A program made the translations under genes and the position numbers. A model generated the notes under the pieces. That model was not told the DNA's origin. It saw nothing but the letters and a program-made list of their open reading frames with translations, and did no database searches. A DNA stretch of 64,000 nucleotides, taken from assembly GCA_007449985.2 (NCBI GenBank), contig VIIQ02000193.1, positions 62,001 to 126,000 of the forward strand. The letters are read 5' to 3'. Shown piece after piece: positions 53,291 through 63,446 of the stretch. How positions within the stretch are numbered: position 1 is the first letter of the stretch; each line of letters starts with the position of its first letter. The stretch is from Desmodesmus armatus. Its lineage: Eukaryota; Chlorophyta; Chlorophyceae; Sphaeropleales; Scenedesmaceae.

Positions 53291-54191
53291 GCAGTGCCGC
53301 CAGGGCGTCTTCAGTTCTGAACCGTGAGCTGCGTGGTGCATCCATTGCTCAGCAGCTGAGGGCTGTGGGGGTTCTGTGGCGCCCTGCTAAAGCTGATGAC
53401 AGCTGCCGCTTGGCGGCCGAATGGGGCCTTATGTCAGGTACTGCCTGATTCCAAGAGATTTAGTCATTGAGCGCACTCTGTGGTGCTGTCAGGATGACAC
53501 TGTAATGGACTGTACTGGACTGTACTGGACTGTTTAGTAGTAGTACAACAGGTGTAGCACACCTGCTGACCAGCCCCAGGTGATCAGCCTCATAGGTGGC
53601 TATCACAGTATCACCAATGCTAAAGCCTTGCAGGTAGGGCAGGGCGCATGGCATCCGCCCTACTACAAGTGGGAAGTGTCAGCAAGTGTGGCTGTAATGT
53701 GCCGTGCTGTGCTGTGCCCTACAGGCGGCCTGCTGCGTGTCGACCAGCCCAACACAGTGTTCCCAAGGCTCCAGAGCACCGAGTGACCGAGTGTGCTGTG
53801 CCGTGCTGTGCTGTGCCCTGCAGGCGGCCTGCTGCGTGTTGACCAGCCCAGCACAGTGTTTCTGAGGCTCCAAAGCACCATGGCTGACGTCAGCCAGTTT
53901 GCTTATGTGGAATTGATGCCTGTCAACACACCCTTTGACACCATTCTGCACCAATACCCTCCGCTGACACAGCAGCAGCAGCAGCAGCAGCAGGAAGAGG
54001 AAGAGGAGGCGTTGGCACAGCTGTATGCAGCGCAGAGGGAGCGTCAGCTGGGGGTTCAAGGGTGGGTGGGGGTGTTTGTATGGTTGCAGCAGCTGCTGTG
54101 GCAGCGGGCGGTAGGTGGCAGTGCCACTGCCACCTACTTGCCGACGGCCCGGGGCTACAGGCGGCGGCGGTGCTGGGGTGGAATGTGGTGA
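47705..54191 (+). CDS. F-box protein with WSC/PAN-like and unassigned C-terminal regions
   Basis: Nine exons join: 47705-48041, 48590-48745, 49111-49272, 49989-50225, 50464-50569, 50876-51096, 52117-52213, 52730-53437 and 53824-54191. Exon 1 has the F-box (LDLPLLCLLRVLELMAPPA). Exons 2-3 read GWVFIQGMDIEW and GFTTDGRMLHSLPERP, faintly like PAN/WSC folds. Exons 4-8 read WVYFPACVAPGFVFWS, YDVGVYVWESYLAP, HGYVLNVVPRHRGNWAVSTF and VPEGTYEVVWKASRW, the last faintly like PP2-type beta domains of plant F-box proteins. Exon 8 adds long Ser runs and two REL.GAS(V/I)A(E/Q)QLRA repeats. Role as an SCF receptor is inferred from the F-box. Exon 4 needs a one- or two-base correction. The end is uncertain because a tandem copy of the last exon follows. 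Exons 1-4 and 9 have partial copies obeying the direction rule. Confidence 0.65.
48165..49075 (+). repeat. Echoes of F-box gene exons 1, 2 and 3
   Basis: 48165-48197 repeats the end of exon 1 (CTTCCAGA, CTGCAG|GTGTGTGCAT) downstream of it. 48445-48500 repeats the exon 2 start (CTGCAG|CTGACGAG) upstream of exon 2, with a stop codon. 48994-49075 repeats the exon 3 start (GVRGFTTDGRMLYSLPERPA) upstream of exon 3. Upstream echoes of exon 4 (GWFYFPAC, about 49898-49940) and of exon 9 (53727-53785, GLLRVDQPNTVF) lie farther on. Confidence 0.85.
50597..50875. repeat. Purine-rich GGGGA/GGGA tract
   Basis: About 270 bases of irregular G-rich, A-containing sequence fill the intron between F-box exons 5 and 6. 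It could form G-quadruplexes or triplex DNA. It ends in a TTTTAG acceptor directly before exon 6. Gly/Arg-rich open frames across it are artefacts. Confidence 0.85.
52877..53295 (+). repeat. (AGC)n runs encoding poly-Ser in F-box exon 8
   Basis: Three in-frame AGC runs (about 52877-52926, 53043-53085 and 53206-53294) encode Ser tracts of roughly 17, 14 and 30 residues with few interruptions. They separate two similar segments ending REL.GAS.A.QLRA, so the exon itself holds an internal duplication. Confidence 0.9.
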
Positions 54192-54199
54192 TCAGGTCA

Positions 54200-54447
54200 C
54201 ATATTGACACCATCCTGCGCCAGTACCCTCTGCTGACAAAGCAGCAGCAGCAGCAGCAGCAGCAGGAGGAGGCACTCTTGCAGCTGTACACAAGACAGAG
54301 AGAGCAGTTGGGGAATCAGGGGTGGGTGGGGGCCACCTCACAAAGTTTGTATGGCTGCAGCAGCTGCTTTGCAGCGGGCGGCGGGGGGATGTGTGGTCAA
54401 GGGCCCCAGGCGGCAGTGCTGTTCCGGGATGTGGTGATCAGCGTGTA
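54200..54447 (+). repeat. Tandem copy of the last F-box-gene exon
   Basis: This block repeats the exon 9 end: IDTILRQYPLLTKQQQ mirrors FDTILHQYPPLTQQQ, followed by the poly-Gln, EEALLQLYTRQREQLG and the GGGTGGGTGGGG segment. It closes with a stop inside TGTAA (54444-54448), a likely poly(A) signal. It may be 3' UTR, or the true C-terminus if exon 9 contains a frame error. Confidence 0.75.
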
Positions 54448-54448
54448 A

Positions 54449-55148
54449 CATGCGAATGTGCTGCTGCCGCTGGTATCGGTGCCAGTGTACAAGCAGCAGC
54501 TGCCCACTCAGTCGGCTAGTAGGCAGTTGATGGCGGCCATGTGATGGCACCTGCCAGAGTTGTTGCTAGTACTAGCAACACTAGTGTGTGGCTGTGGTGC
54601 ACAGCGGTGTTTGTTCTATCCACTTGACCAGACACTGTGCTGATCGTCATCGTTGTGGTTGATGTTTTTACAATTGCGCATCTGCAAATGTTCTTTGGGA
54701 CTGCAGTGAGATGTGCTGCTGCTGACGTCTGAGGGTGGAGTGGGGAATGTGCACTGCAGCAATGAATGCTTCTGCCCAACCATGCGTGCGTCAGCAGTGT
54801 ATGCATTGGCAGCACACCTCAATATAGATTGGAAACTGGAAAAAACTGATCAGACTTGGCTTGTTGTGCCTTTTGGTGCAAGATTGTTGTTTCGTGTCGG
54901 TTGTTCGTTGAAAGACATGGAAGCGTCTACTGTGCATTACCATCCAGCTACTGTTTGCTGTGGTCAAACCAGTCAAGTCAACAGTCTTGATATTTGCCCG
55001 GCGCGATGTCCAGCCGTGACCGCCACCCCTTGCATGCACATGTTCGTAGTAGGAATTGTTCCAGCGTCAGTGGAGTCTTGCAGAGCAGTAACGCACTTTG
55101 AAGTGACCATGATCTGATCCAGTCACGCCCAACAGATCAATTGACACA
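54449..55148. other. Spacer before the M20 peptidase gene
   Basis: No gene is seen. It should include the M20 promoter. The composition is less repetitive than in the flanking genes; a near palindrome TTGCTAGTACTAGCAA lies near 54563. Confidence 0.5.
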
Positions 55149-58100
55149 ATGAGGCGGGCTGCAGCCCCCTTCAGTATATCACTCGTATCACTCGTATTTC
55201 TCCTGCTGTGCCTCTCGAAAGCGACTTCCAAGTCACCTTCCACACCATCAGCAGCAGGTCCAAGGTCAGTTGGATCCACAAAGCAGTATGCAAAGCTCAG
55301 GCCCTGTGACTGGCCGCAGCTCGATGCAGCAGTGCAGCGCTTCAGCGAGATACTGCAGTTCCATACAGTCGGGAACGCGTCACATCCCGATCATGCGGAC
55401 CCAGTGGTGTGGGAGTTGCTGGACCTGTGGATGAGGGACGCCTACAGCAGCGTGTTTGACGCGCTGGACGTTGAAAAGGTGAGGGATGGATGCAATTATT
55501 GGGGGTGCCTGCAATCGAGCAGGTTTTTGGGTTTTGCAAGTGCTCCTGTTCCTAGAGGTTGCCCGAACCACCTGGGCCTGGCGGGGGGGCGGGGGGGGGG
55601 GGGGGGGGCAGGCCCGTGGTTGGTGGATGCCTACAGCAGCGTGTTACGCTGGAAGTTAAAAAGGTGAACCTTGAAGGGCTGAAGGCCTTCGTGTTATGGA
55701 TTATATATCCCACTGAACATCCCTGTCAGCTTCTGAGCGGTCCACAGCCATTGCTCCGCTCGGCGGGGGGAGGGGGGGGACCTGTGGATGAGGGACGCCT
55801 ACAGCAGTGTGTTTGATGCACTGGAAGTTGAAAAGGTGAACCCTTGGCGGGAGGGCTGCTGCGGGACCTATAGATGGGGGATGTCTACAGCAGCGTTTTG
55901 TCGATACGCTGGAAGTTGTACAGGTGAAGCCATGGCATGTATGGGCGCCTTGCAGGTGTTGAAACCACTGAAATAGATCTAAGCCTGAGCAAATCAAGCT
56001 GTATGATGTCCTTGTCACAGCGGTGGTGTTGGTGTTTGGGGGGGGGGGGCAAAGCGGATGTTAGGGAGGGGGAGGGGGAGGGGTGAAGGGGGGAGGGGGA
56101 AGAAGGGGGGAGGGGGGGGGATTAACGGGGGGAGGGAAGAGCTGCTGGACATGTGGATGAGGGATGCCTACAGTAGCAGGTTTGTTGCACTGGAGATTGC
56201 AAAGGAAACAACATGGCCCATGTGACACGTTGTGGGAGCCTTCACACCAACTCATTGACACAGTCATTCAGAGGCGTCAACAGCTTCACTGCACACAAAC
56301 GGTTTGTGTTGTGCTTGCAGCAGAGGTGTGGGGCAGGGCGGGGGGGGGGGGGGGGGGGGCTACTGAACTTGTGGACGAGGGATGCCTACAGCAGCGTGTT
56401 TGATGCGCTGGAGGTTGAAAAGTTGAAGCCATGAATTGTATGGACGCCCTGCAGCGGGTGCAACCACTGAAAGGCCTATAAGCTTGAGCAGATCCGCTGT
56501 ATGTTTGCCTTGTCACAGCCGTCGTTGTGTGTGTGTGTGGGGGGGGGGGGGGTGCTGGGCCTGTTGAGGGATGCCAACAGCAGCGTGTTGATTTAGGCTG
56601 CTATTGTAAATGATTTCAGCATCTGCCGTGCCGTGCTGTGCCGTGCTGTGCTGTGCTGCTGCAGCTTGGTGCAGGCAATCTGAGCTATCTGTTGACGTGG
56701 CGGGGCAGTCAGCCGCAGCTGGACCCTGTGCTGTTTGTAGCGCATACGGATGTGGTGCCAGTTGATGAAAGCACCCTCAAGGTATGGCGGGGGGGGGGGG
56801 GGGGGGAGTGGGTGAACCCGGGGGGAGGGGGCAGGGGGTGAACGGGGGGAGGGGGGGGGGGGGGCAAGGCAGGCTTGGAGGGGGAGGATGGGACCGTCAT
56901 GAATTTGGGGTGCCAGGGAGGCGTGCACGGTGTGCTCTGATGGTGCTGAACCTCAAGCTTGGCCCCTGGACAATCTCATACCCCTCTGCAGGGGTATCGA
57001 CCAAGCTAGCCCAGCACTGAGCAACTACTGTGTTTTGCAGGTAGTAGTACTAATATCACCCCCCCAAATATCTAATGAGTGATTCCTTGTGTGAATGACT
57101 TTTGTGCTGGCGGTTGTGGTGACGCTGCATGCAGGCCTGGACGCACCCCCCTTTGATGGCGTTGTGGCGGATGGGTTTGTGTGGGGCAGGGGCGCCATGG
57201 ACCTGAAGGTACGTTTAGGCTGTGCATCAGGGCGTACCTGCTTTGGCTTTTTCAATCCCACTTGTCTTTTGCATGCTGTTTCTACGTCTTTGTCATGCAT
57301 TGTTGGCGCTGGCAATATTTTGAGCGCGGCAAAAGTGCCATGGAACAAGGTTCGTCAAGGCTGTGCAGAGGATTGAACTACTTTGAATCCATCTGACGTG
57401 TGTTGCAGGTGTTGGTGGTGGTGTTGCTGGAGGCTGTGTCGGCGCTTCTGTCTGAGGGGTTCACCCCCCAGCGCACCCTCATGCTTGCTTTCGGGCATGA
57501 TGAGGAGCTGACGGGCAGCAAAGGAGCAGGTGGGTGCCATTGCCAACGTTGGAGCCTGTCTTTTGCCTCTGCACGACAGGAAACAAAATGGACTTCCGCA
57601 TGCATTTATGTAGCATGTACATCATGGAACTGTGACTCCCCGGGGTTGTTCGCTGTTAGTCAGCCCCCTTGCCCACCTCCACCACCACCCCAACGTCTCC
57701 CTCCCCAGCAATCTTGGCAGACGCTGAGAGAGTTCAGCTGGAGTTTATTGTTGACGAAGGCTCTGGCGTGATCATGGACAGCACTGACGGTCCAGCCTCA
57801 AGGTCCCTTCATTCCCAAACCCCCACTGCACCCACTGTAGATTTCGATGTACCACTTAACCTACCCCCCCCCCCCCCCCCCGCTCTTGTGCGTGCAGAAC
57901 TGATGGCAGAGGTATTGGCTGCAAGGGGTGTCCAACTGGAAGTCATCATTGTTGAGGGCTCTAGCGTGGTCATGGACGGCGTGCCTCTCACCTGTGCCCC
58001 CTGTCTGTTGCCCCCCCCCCCTTGCCCCAAAACATATCGTCCCCCCTCCCCCCACAGCTATCATGGCAGACACCTTGGCTGCCAGGGGCGTCCAGCTGGA

Positions 58101-61100
58101 GGTCATAATCGATGAGGGCTCCAGTGTGGTCACGGACGGCGGGCCTCTCACCCACCGTGTCCCATGTCTCTGCCTCCCCCCCCCCCCCCCCCCCGTTCGA
58201 CCCCCCCCCCCCCCCTGGTGCAGCAATGATGGCAGACATTTTGGCGGCCAGGGGCGTCCAGCTGGAAGTCATCATTGACGAGGGCTCCAGTGTGGTCATG
58301 GACGGTGTGCCTCCGCTGTTCAACAGCCCTATTGCCCTGGTGGCAACTGCAGAGAAGGTGTATGTGCAAATTGAGGTGAGTGCTGCAACTGTTGCAGCAA
58401 CCACTGCTCATGTGTTCCTGTTTTACATGCCTCAAGATCAATCTTGACACATGTGTGTGTGTTGGGGGGGGGTGCCTCCGCTATTCAACAGCCCTATTGC
58501 CCTGGTGGCAACAGCAGAGCAGGTCTACGTTCAAATCGAGGTGAACACAATTGCTGTTACGTAATTGATACGCATGTGTCACTCCAGCATGCACCTCGTG
58601 CTGGCAGCAGCATATGGAACTGGGTGGGTATGGGAGACTAGGTGGAGAGGGAACATGTAGATGTTCCCATCATGGCACTGCTGCTCAATCACTCACTCCC
58701 TTGCAGGATGCATCTTCCTCCCAGGGGGGTCACTCCAGCATAGTGGTGAACCCGGGGGGGGGGGGGGGTGAGAGGGATGGGGGGGGTGGGGATCCCCACT
58801 CCGGAGTGACAGCCCGGGGGGGGGGGGGGGGGGGGGGGGGGTTGGAAGTCGTGAAGGGTCTCTCACGGATCGCCCATTGAAGCATTTCCCCATGCCCCAC
58901 CCCACCCTGCAGGTCACACTTTCCTCCAAGGGAGGTCACTCCAGCATGCCTCCCATCGATGGCAGCAGCATAGGGGACCGGCTGGTGGTGGCGGTGGGAG
59001 AAAATGGGAGGATGGGGGTGAGGTGAAATGGGGGTGAGAGTGTCCTCCCGGGGTTTGAGGTATGCCCATTTAGAACACTATCACTCACTCACTCCCCGTC
59101 CCCCAGGTCACACTTTACTCCAAGGGAGGTCACTCCAGCATGCCCCCCGTCGATGGCAGCAGCATAGGGGACCGGCTGGGCCGCTTCATGGCAGCGATGA
59201 GCCGCAACCCTGGGGCTGTGGAAATGACACACCCAACAACTGACTTCCTGGCAGGCCTGGCTAAGCTGCTGCCAAGTAAGCACTGTGCCTTTGCTTTTTT
59301 GGTGGGGGTGGGGTTGGGGGGACTGTATGTGTGGCAGCACAGGGAGTGCATTGGGATCAGCCGCAACCCTGGAGCAGTTGAGATGACACACCCCACAACT
59401 GACGTTTTGGCCGGCTTGGCTAAGCTACTGCCAGGTAAGCACTGTGGTCATGACTGTGCGGGGGATGGAGGGGTGCGTTTGTTTGGGGGGGGGGGGGGTG
59501 AAACACCCCACAACCGAATTCCCGGCCGGCTTGGCTAAGCTACTGCCAGGTAACCAATTACTGTTGCGTTGGGGTTCAGGATGTGCTCTCATGGGTGGGT
59601 GGGGGGGGGGAGGGGGGCAGGGTATCGGAGGAGGGGTCAGGTACGGGGGGAGGAGGAGGGGGTGCGGCGGCAGAGGGAGTGCATTGGGGATGGACCAGAT
59701 CCCGGGGGGGGGAGGGTGGGTGGGTGGTGGGGGGGGGGGAGGAGGGGGATGTAACACTTCACATCAGACTTCTTGACCGGCCTGGCCAAGCTGCTGCCAG
59801 GTGAGCACTGCGGACTATCACTGTTGCACCAGGGGTCAAGATGCACTCGTTGTGTTGTGGTGGGGGGGGGGGGGGGGGGGGAGGGGGCACTGTATGGTGC
59901 TGTGAGTGGGGGTGTTGGTGTTTGTGTGTGAGGGGAGGGGGTTGGAGGTGCTCTTTCCTGTCATTCTGTCACTGTGTTATCACGATGTGCATGTGTGCAG
60001 TTGGCGCCTTCATCTAGTTGTGCTGTGAGCCCGGAGGGGGGGACTTGTGTGCCATGGAGGGGAGGGTGGTGGAGGTGCTCTCCTCCTGTCTTTCTGTCAC
60101 ACTGTGTGATCATGATGTACATGTGTGCAGGTGGCGCCTCGCATCTGGTTGGTGCTGTGAGTTTTGGGGGGGGGGGGTTTGTGTGCCTCGGGGGGAAGGG
60201 GGGTGGAGGTGCTCTCTTCCTGTCATTCTGTCACACTGTGTTATCACGATGTGCATGTGTGCAGGTGGGCGTCCCATCTGGTTGGTGCTGTGAGTTTTTG
60301 GGGGGGGGGGGGCTTTGTGTGCCTCGGGGGGAAGGGGGATGGAGGTGCTCTCTTCCTGTCATACTGTCACACTGTGTTATCACGATGTGCATGTGTGCAG
60401 GTGGCGCGTCCCATCTGGTTGGTGCTGTGCGTTGGGTGCCTCCCGTCCGCTGGCTGCTGGCACACCTGATGACACGAGTGCAGGCAGAGACAGCGGCGAT
60501 GGTGAGTGACGGCGTGACTTTGGATGTGAAGCTTGATTCTTTCTCGTTTGTTCAGTGCTTGTGTATCTAGATGACGCAAGCGCAGGCAGAGACAGCAGCA
60601 ATGGTGAGTGTTGAGTCAACCAGTTCGTGGGGGAGAGAGAGGAGATGGGGGAGGGGGCGGGGGGAGAGGGAGAAAGGGGGGTTGGGGGGGTGGGGAGGAG
60701 AAAGAGGAGAGCGGGAGAGAGAGGAGAGGGGGAGAGAGAGCAGGGAGGGAGGAGTGAGTTGTAGAGCTGGGGAGCTCCTGTTGACACAAGTGCAGGCAGA
60801 GACAGCGGCAATGGTGAGTGTTGACCCCACCAGCTCGCGGGGGGGGGAGCAGGGGGGGGGGGGAGACGGGGGGGGGGGGGGGGGGGGGAGAGAAAGAGGA
60901 GAGGGGGAGAGAGAGAGGAGAGGGGGGGGAGGGGGGAGGGGAGCAGGGGGGGAGAGAGAGGAGCCGCCCCTGAGGGGGAGAGAGCAGGGAGGGAGGAGTG
61001 AGTTGTGAATCTGGGGAGCTCCTGTTGACAGGAGTGCAGACAGATGCAGGGGCAATAGTGAGCTCACGAAGTGTGAATCCTCTAGATCGGGGGCCGGGAC

Positions 61101-61912
61101 TGTATCACAATGTTCAGTGCTGCTTTATTCAGATGACACGAGTGCAAGCAGGGACAGCTGCAATGGTGCGTGACTGAGGTCTTGAACCCACCGGGGGAGA
61201 GAAAAAGGGGAAGGGACAGGGCAGAGGGAGGAGAGGGCGAGAATAAGCACACGCCTTCACAAGCCATTGCTGTTCCATGGGTCACTTGCCTGTGCAATTT
61301 TTTCCTGTGTTGCCAAGCATCTCAGCCCACAGGTGATTTGCTGACGCGGAGTGCCAGGCACACCGCGTTGTTTAAGGGGGAGAACGTGTGTGACTGCTCT
61401 GCAGTCGCCACGTCCCCACCATATTATTTTTCTCTGACAAACTGATCGGTTGTTCGTTCAATGTGCAGGTGCGCACGACTGGTGCTGTGACGCGGGTACA
61501 GGCTGGTACTGCGGACAACGTCCTGCCACAGAGCGCTACAGCCTCGCTTAACTTTAGACTGTTGCCAGGGCATACAGCTGACACGGCAGTGCGGCTGGTC
61601 AAGGGATGGCTGGGAAGGTGAGGGAGGCTCTGGAGGGAGGGGGGCGTGCGTGTGTGTGTGTGTGGGGGGGGGGGGGTGAGGTGCGTGTGTGTTTGAAGAC
61701 CCATGTGTGGCTAGGATTTTGTGTGTGTGTGTGGACACAGGGAGTGCATCCAGCCAAATGCATGAAACCATCCAGGATGTGACATTCCGAAGTTGCGTAG
61801 AAGTGCGTGGGAGCGCACAGCAAAAAACTTTACACTACCATCAATCAAATCGGAAAACGTTCACCTGATCGGCTTGCCTCCTCTCTCTCCAGCACCCTCC
61901 AGACCTGTGTGT

Positions 61913-61943
<31 letters not shown>

Positions 61944-62500
61944 TTACACGGGACACCGTCGTGCCACAGAGTGCTACGGCTTCACTCAACTTCAGACTGC
62001 TGCCAGGCCACACAGCAGACACGGCAGTGCAGCTGGTCGATGAAGGAGGAGTGCGTGTGTACGTGTGTGTGTGTGGGGGGGGGGGGGGGGGGGGGGCTGG
62101 TAAAGCGGACGTGAAGGGATGATGGGGAGGTGCAGGGAATTCTGGAGGGAAGGGAAGGTGGGGTAATGGTGTGTGTGTGTGTGTGTGTGCTCGCGGGGGG
62201 GGGGGGGGGGGGGGGGGGGCATTCAGGGCAGGGGGGAGAACTTTGCAAGAGAGGAGGGGGGCCAGCGGTGTCTGGGGGAGGGTGTCTAAGCAGAGGGCAT
62301 CAGCCAGCATCTCTCCAGCTGGCTAGGAGGGTGAGGTGGGCGTGGACAAGGCGTAGATGGGGGGTGAGGGGGTATGCGTAGTGTGTGTGTGTATGGGGGG
62401 GCTGACGGTCAGGGAGGGTGGGGGAGGAGCCTCTGGGGAAGGGGCAGCTCTTTGGTCTTTCGTGCTGCAGTTCAACCGGCGGCAGACGGCCACCACTGCC

Positions 62501-62549
<49 letters not shown>

Positions 62550-63003
62550 CAGGGACGCCGCACATGCCAACATAACCGTTGTGCGTGGTACGTTGCGTGA
62601 CATGGTGGTGGCGGATGCCTCAGGTCCCACTTTGCAGTGATGAGGGAGGCAATACAGCGGCACTGGAGGCTACAGGAGGGCCCTAAAAGCAGTGCTGCCG
62701 CTGCTGCTATTGTGCCGGTGCTGCCCCTGCTTTTGCCAGGTAGGGTTGGTGAAAGCATGACTGTTGCAGGGCAACTGCTGCCAACAGCCATGTCAAGGCT
62801 TGCTTTACTGCCACAGTGGTTGAAAAGTTCAAGTCTTGGCCGCGTGATCCTACTGTGTCGCCGCCTTTGGCTGCCCGCCCCCCCCCCATGAATGCTGTTG
62901 TTTGCCCCACTACAACCGCTGTCACAACAGCAGTAGCATCAGTGGATTGCAACAGCCCTACTCCCTTCCCACCACCTGCACTCCTTTGCATGCTCATCTG
63001 CCG

Positions 63004-63037
<34 letters not shown>

Positions 63038-63358
63038 ACTACTGCTGCTGCTGCTGCTGCCGCTTGTCCTCGCAGCTGTCACCGACAGCCGGCACTACTG
63101 AAGATCTGCCCCAACGGCGCTCTGCGATTCACGCCATACACAGCTCGACGGGCGGACCAAGACTATAACCGACTTCACGGCGTGGATGAGCGCATGCGAA
63201 TTGCAGACTTTGCGTGTGCACTCAATACGTATAAAGTTGTTTTACGAGGCTTCGGGCTTTTGGGGGCGAACGGCAGTAGGCGAACGGACAAGGATGGGAT
63301 GCCGGGAAGCAGCAGTGCGGACGGTGTCGACAGTATTGCGGGCCGAACGGAGTTGTAA
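55149..63358 (+). CDS. M20 family metallopeptidase (CPS1/PM20D1 type)
   Basis: Ten exons: 55149-55478, 56665-56781, 57135-57208, 57409-57529, 58224-58375, 59107-59275, 60401-60501, 61469-61617, 62553-62739 and 63076-63358; about 561 residues after three one-base restorations. The N-terminus (SLVFLLLCLS) is a signal or anchor. Metal and catalytic motifs in order: VLFVAHTDVVPV (His, Asp), GRGAMDLK (bridging Asp), FGHDEELTG (catalytic and ligand Glu), EVIIDEGSS (Asp ligand), SKGGHSS, QAGTADNVLPQSATA, and TDSRHY (last His). The C-terminal RLHGVDERM matches the family. Expected activity is di-zinc hydrolysis of peptide or N-acyl amino-acid amide bonds in a secretory or vacuolar compartment. Exons 3, 9 and 10 each lack one base (C-run before TTTGATGG, C-run in GGTCCCAC, TGG in HYW). 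Exons 1 and 5-8 have many partial copies. Confidence 0.85.
55610..56605 (+). repeat. Array of six downstream echoes of M20 exon 1
   Basis: Copies near 55620-55667, 55770-55835, 55870-55924, 56140-56205, 56360-56425 and 56565-56600 repeat the exon end (LWMRDAYSSVFDALEVEK and variants), mostly with GTGAAC or GTGAAG donors. None contains the first 290 bases of the exon. G-runs separate them. Confidence 0.92.
57712..58543 (+). repeat. Echoes around M20 exon 5: three upstream, one downstream
   Basis: Copies at 57712-57790, 57900-57990 and 58063-58155 have acceptors (CCCAG, GTGCAG, CACAG) and the first part (LAARGVQLEVII, EGSSVVMDG), then run into C-rich sequence. One copy at 58470-58543 has only the end (PPLFNSPIALVATAEQVYVQIE with a GTGAAC donor). 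The intact exon is 58224-58375. Confidence 0.92.
58707..59800 (+). repeat. Echoes around M20 exon 6: two upstream, three downstream
   Basis: Upstream copies at 58707-58745 and 58914-58985 carry the start (TLSSKGGHSSMPPIDGSSIG in the nearer one). Downstream copies at 59360-59435, 59505-59550 and 59757-59800 carry the end (HPTTD.LAGLAKLLP with GTAAGC, GTAACC and GTGAGC donors). The intact exon is 59107-59275. Confidence 0.92.
60001..61166 (+). repeat. Echoes around M20 exon 7: three upstream, four downstream
   Basis: Upstream copies at 60001, 60131 and 60265 each follow a GATGTNCATGTGTGCAG acceptor and repeat GGCGCC...CATCTGGTTGGTGCTGTG. Downstream copies near 60570-60603, 60780-60813, 61025-61055 and 61133-61166 repeat CAAGNGCAGGCAGAGACAGC and a GTGAGTG, GTGAGCT or GTGCGTG donor. 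The intact exon (60401-60501) is the only copy containing both halves. Confidence 0.93.
60633..60990. repeat. GA/GGGGA-rich purine tract
   Basis: Two long G/A-only stretches separated by a donor-half echo of M20 exon 7. They are candidates for triplex or quadruplex structure on the transcribed RNA. Confidence 0.85.
61945..62055 (+). repeat. Downstream echo of M20 exon 8
   Basis: Repeats the exon 8 end (QSATASLNFRLLPGHTADTA, QLV) after a TG/G-run. It lacks the RTTGAVTRVQAGT start. The intact exon is 61469-61617. Confidence 0.85.
62501..63065. repeat. (CTG)n tracts before the last two M20 exons
   Basis: Runs at about 62503-62547 and 63006-63062 end a few bases before the acceptors of exons 9 (TTTCAG) and 10 (CTCGCAG). 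They appear to supply the 3' splice-site tract. A further (CTG)n run at about 63413-63442 lies past the stop. Confidence 0.9.
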
Positions 63359-63412
63359 CAGCGCAGACGTGATGTCATCGCCTCACCAGACCGCAAAGCT
63401 GCTGCCGACTGG

Positions 63413-63446
<34 letters not shown>

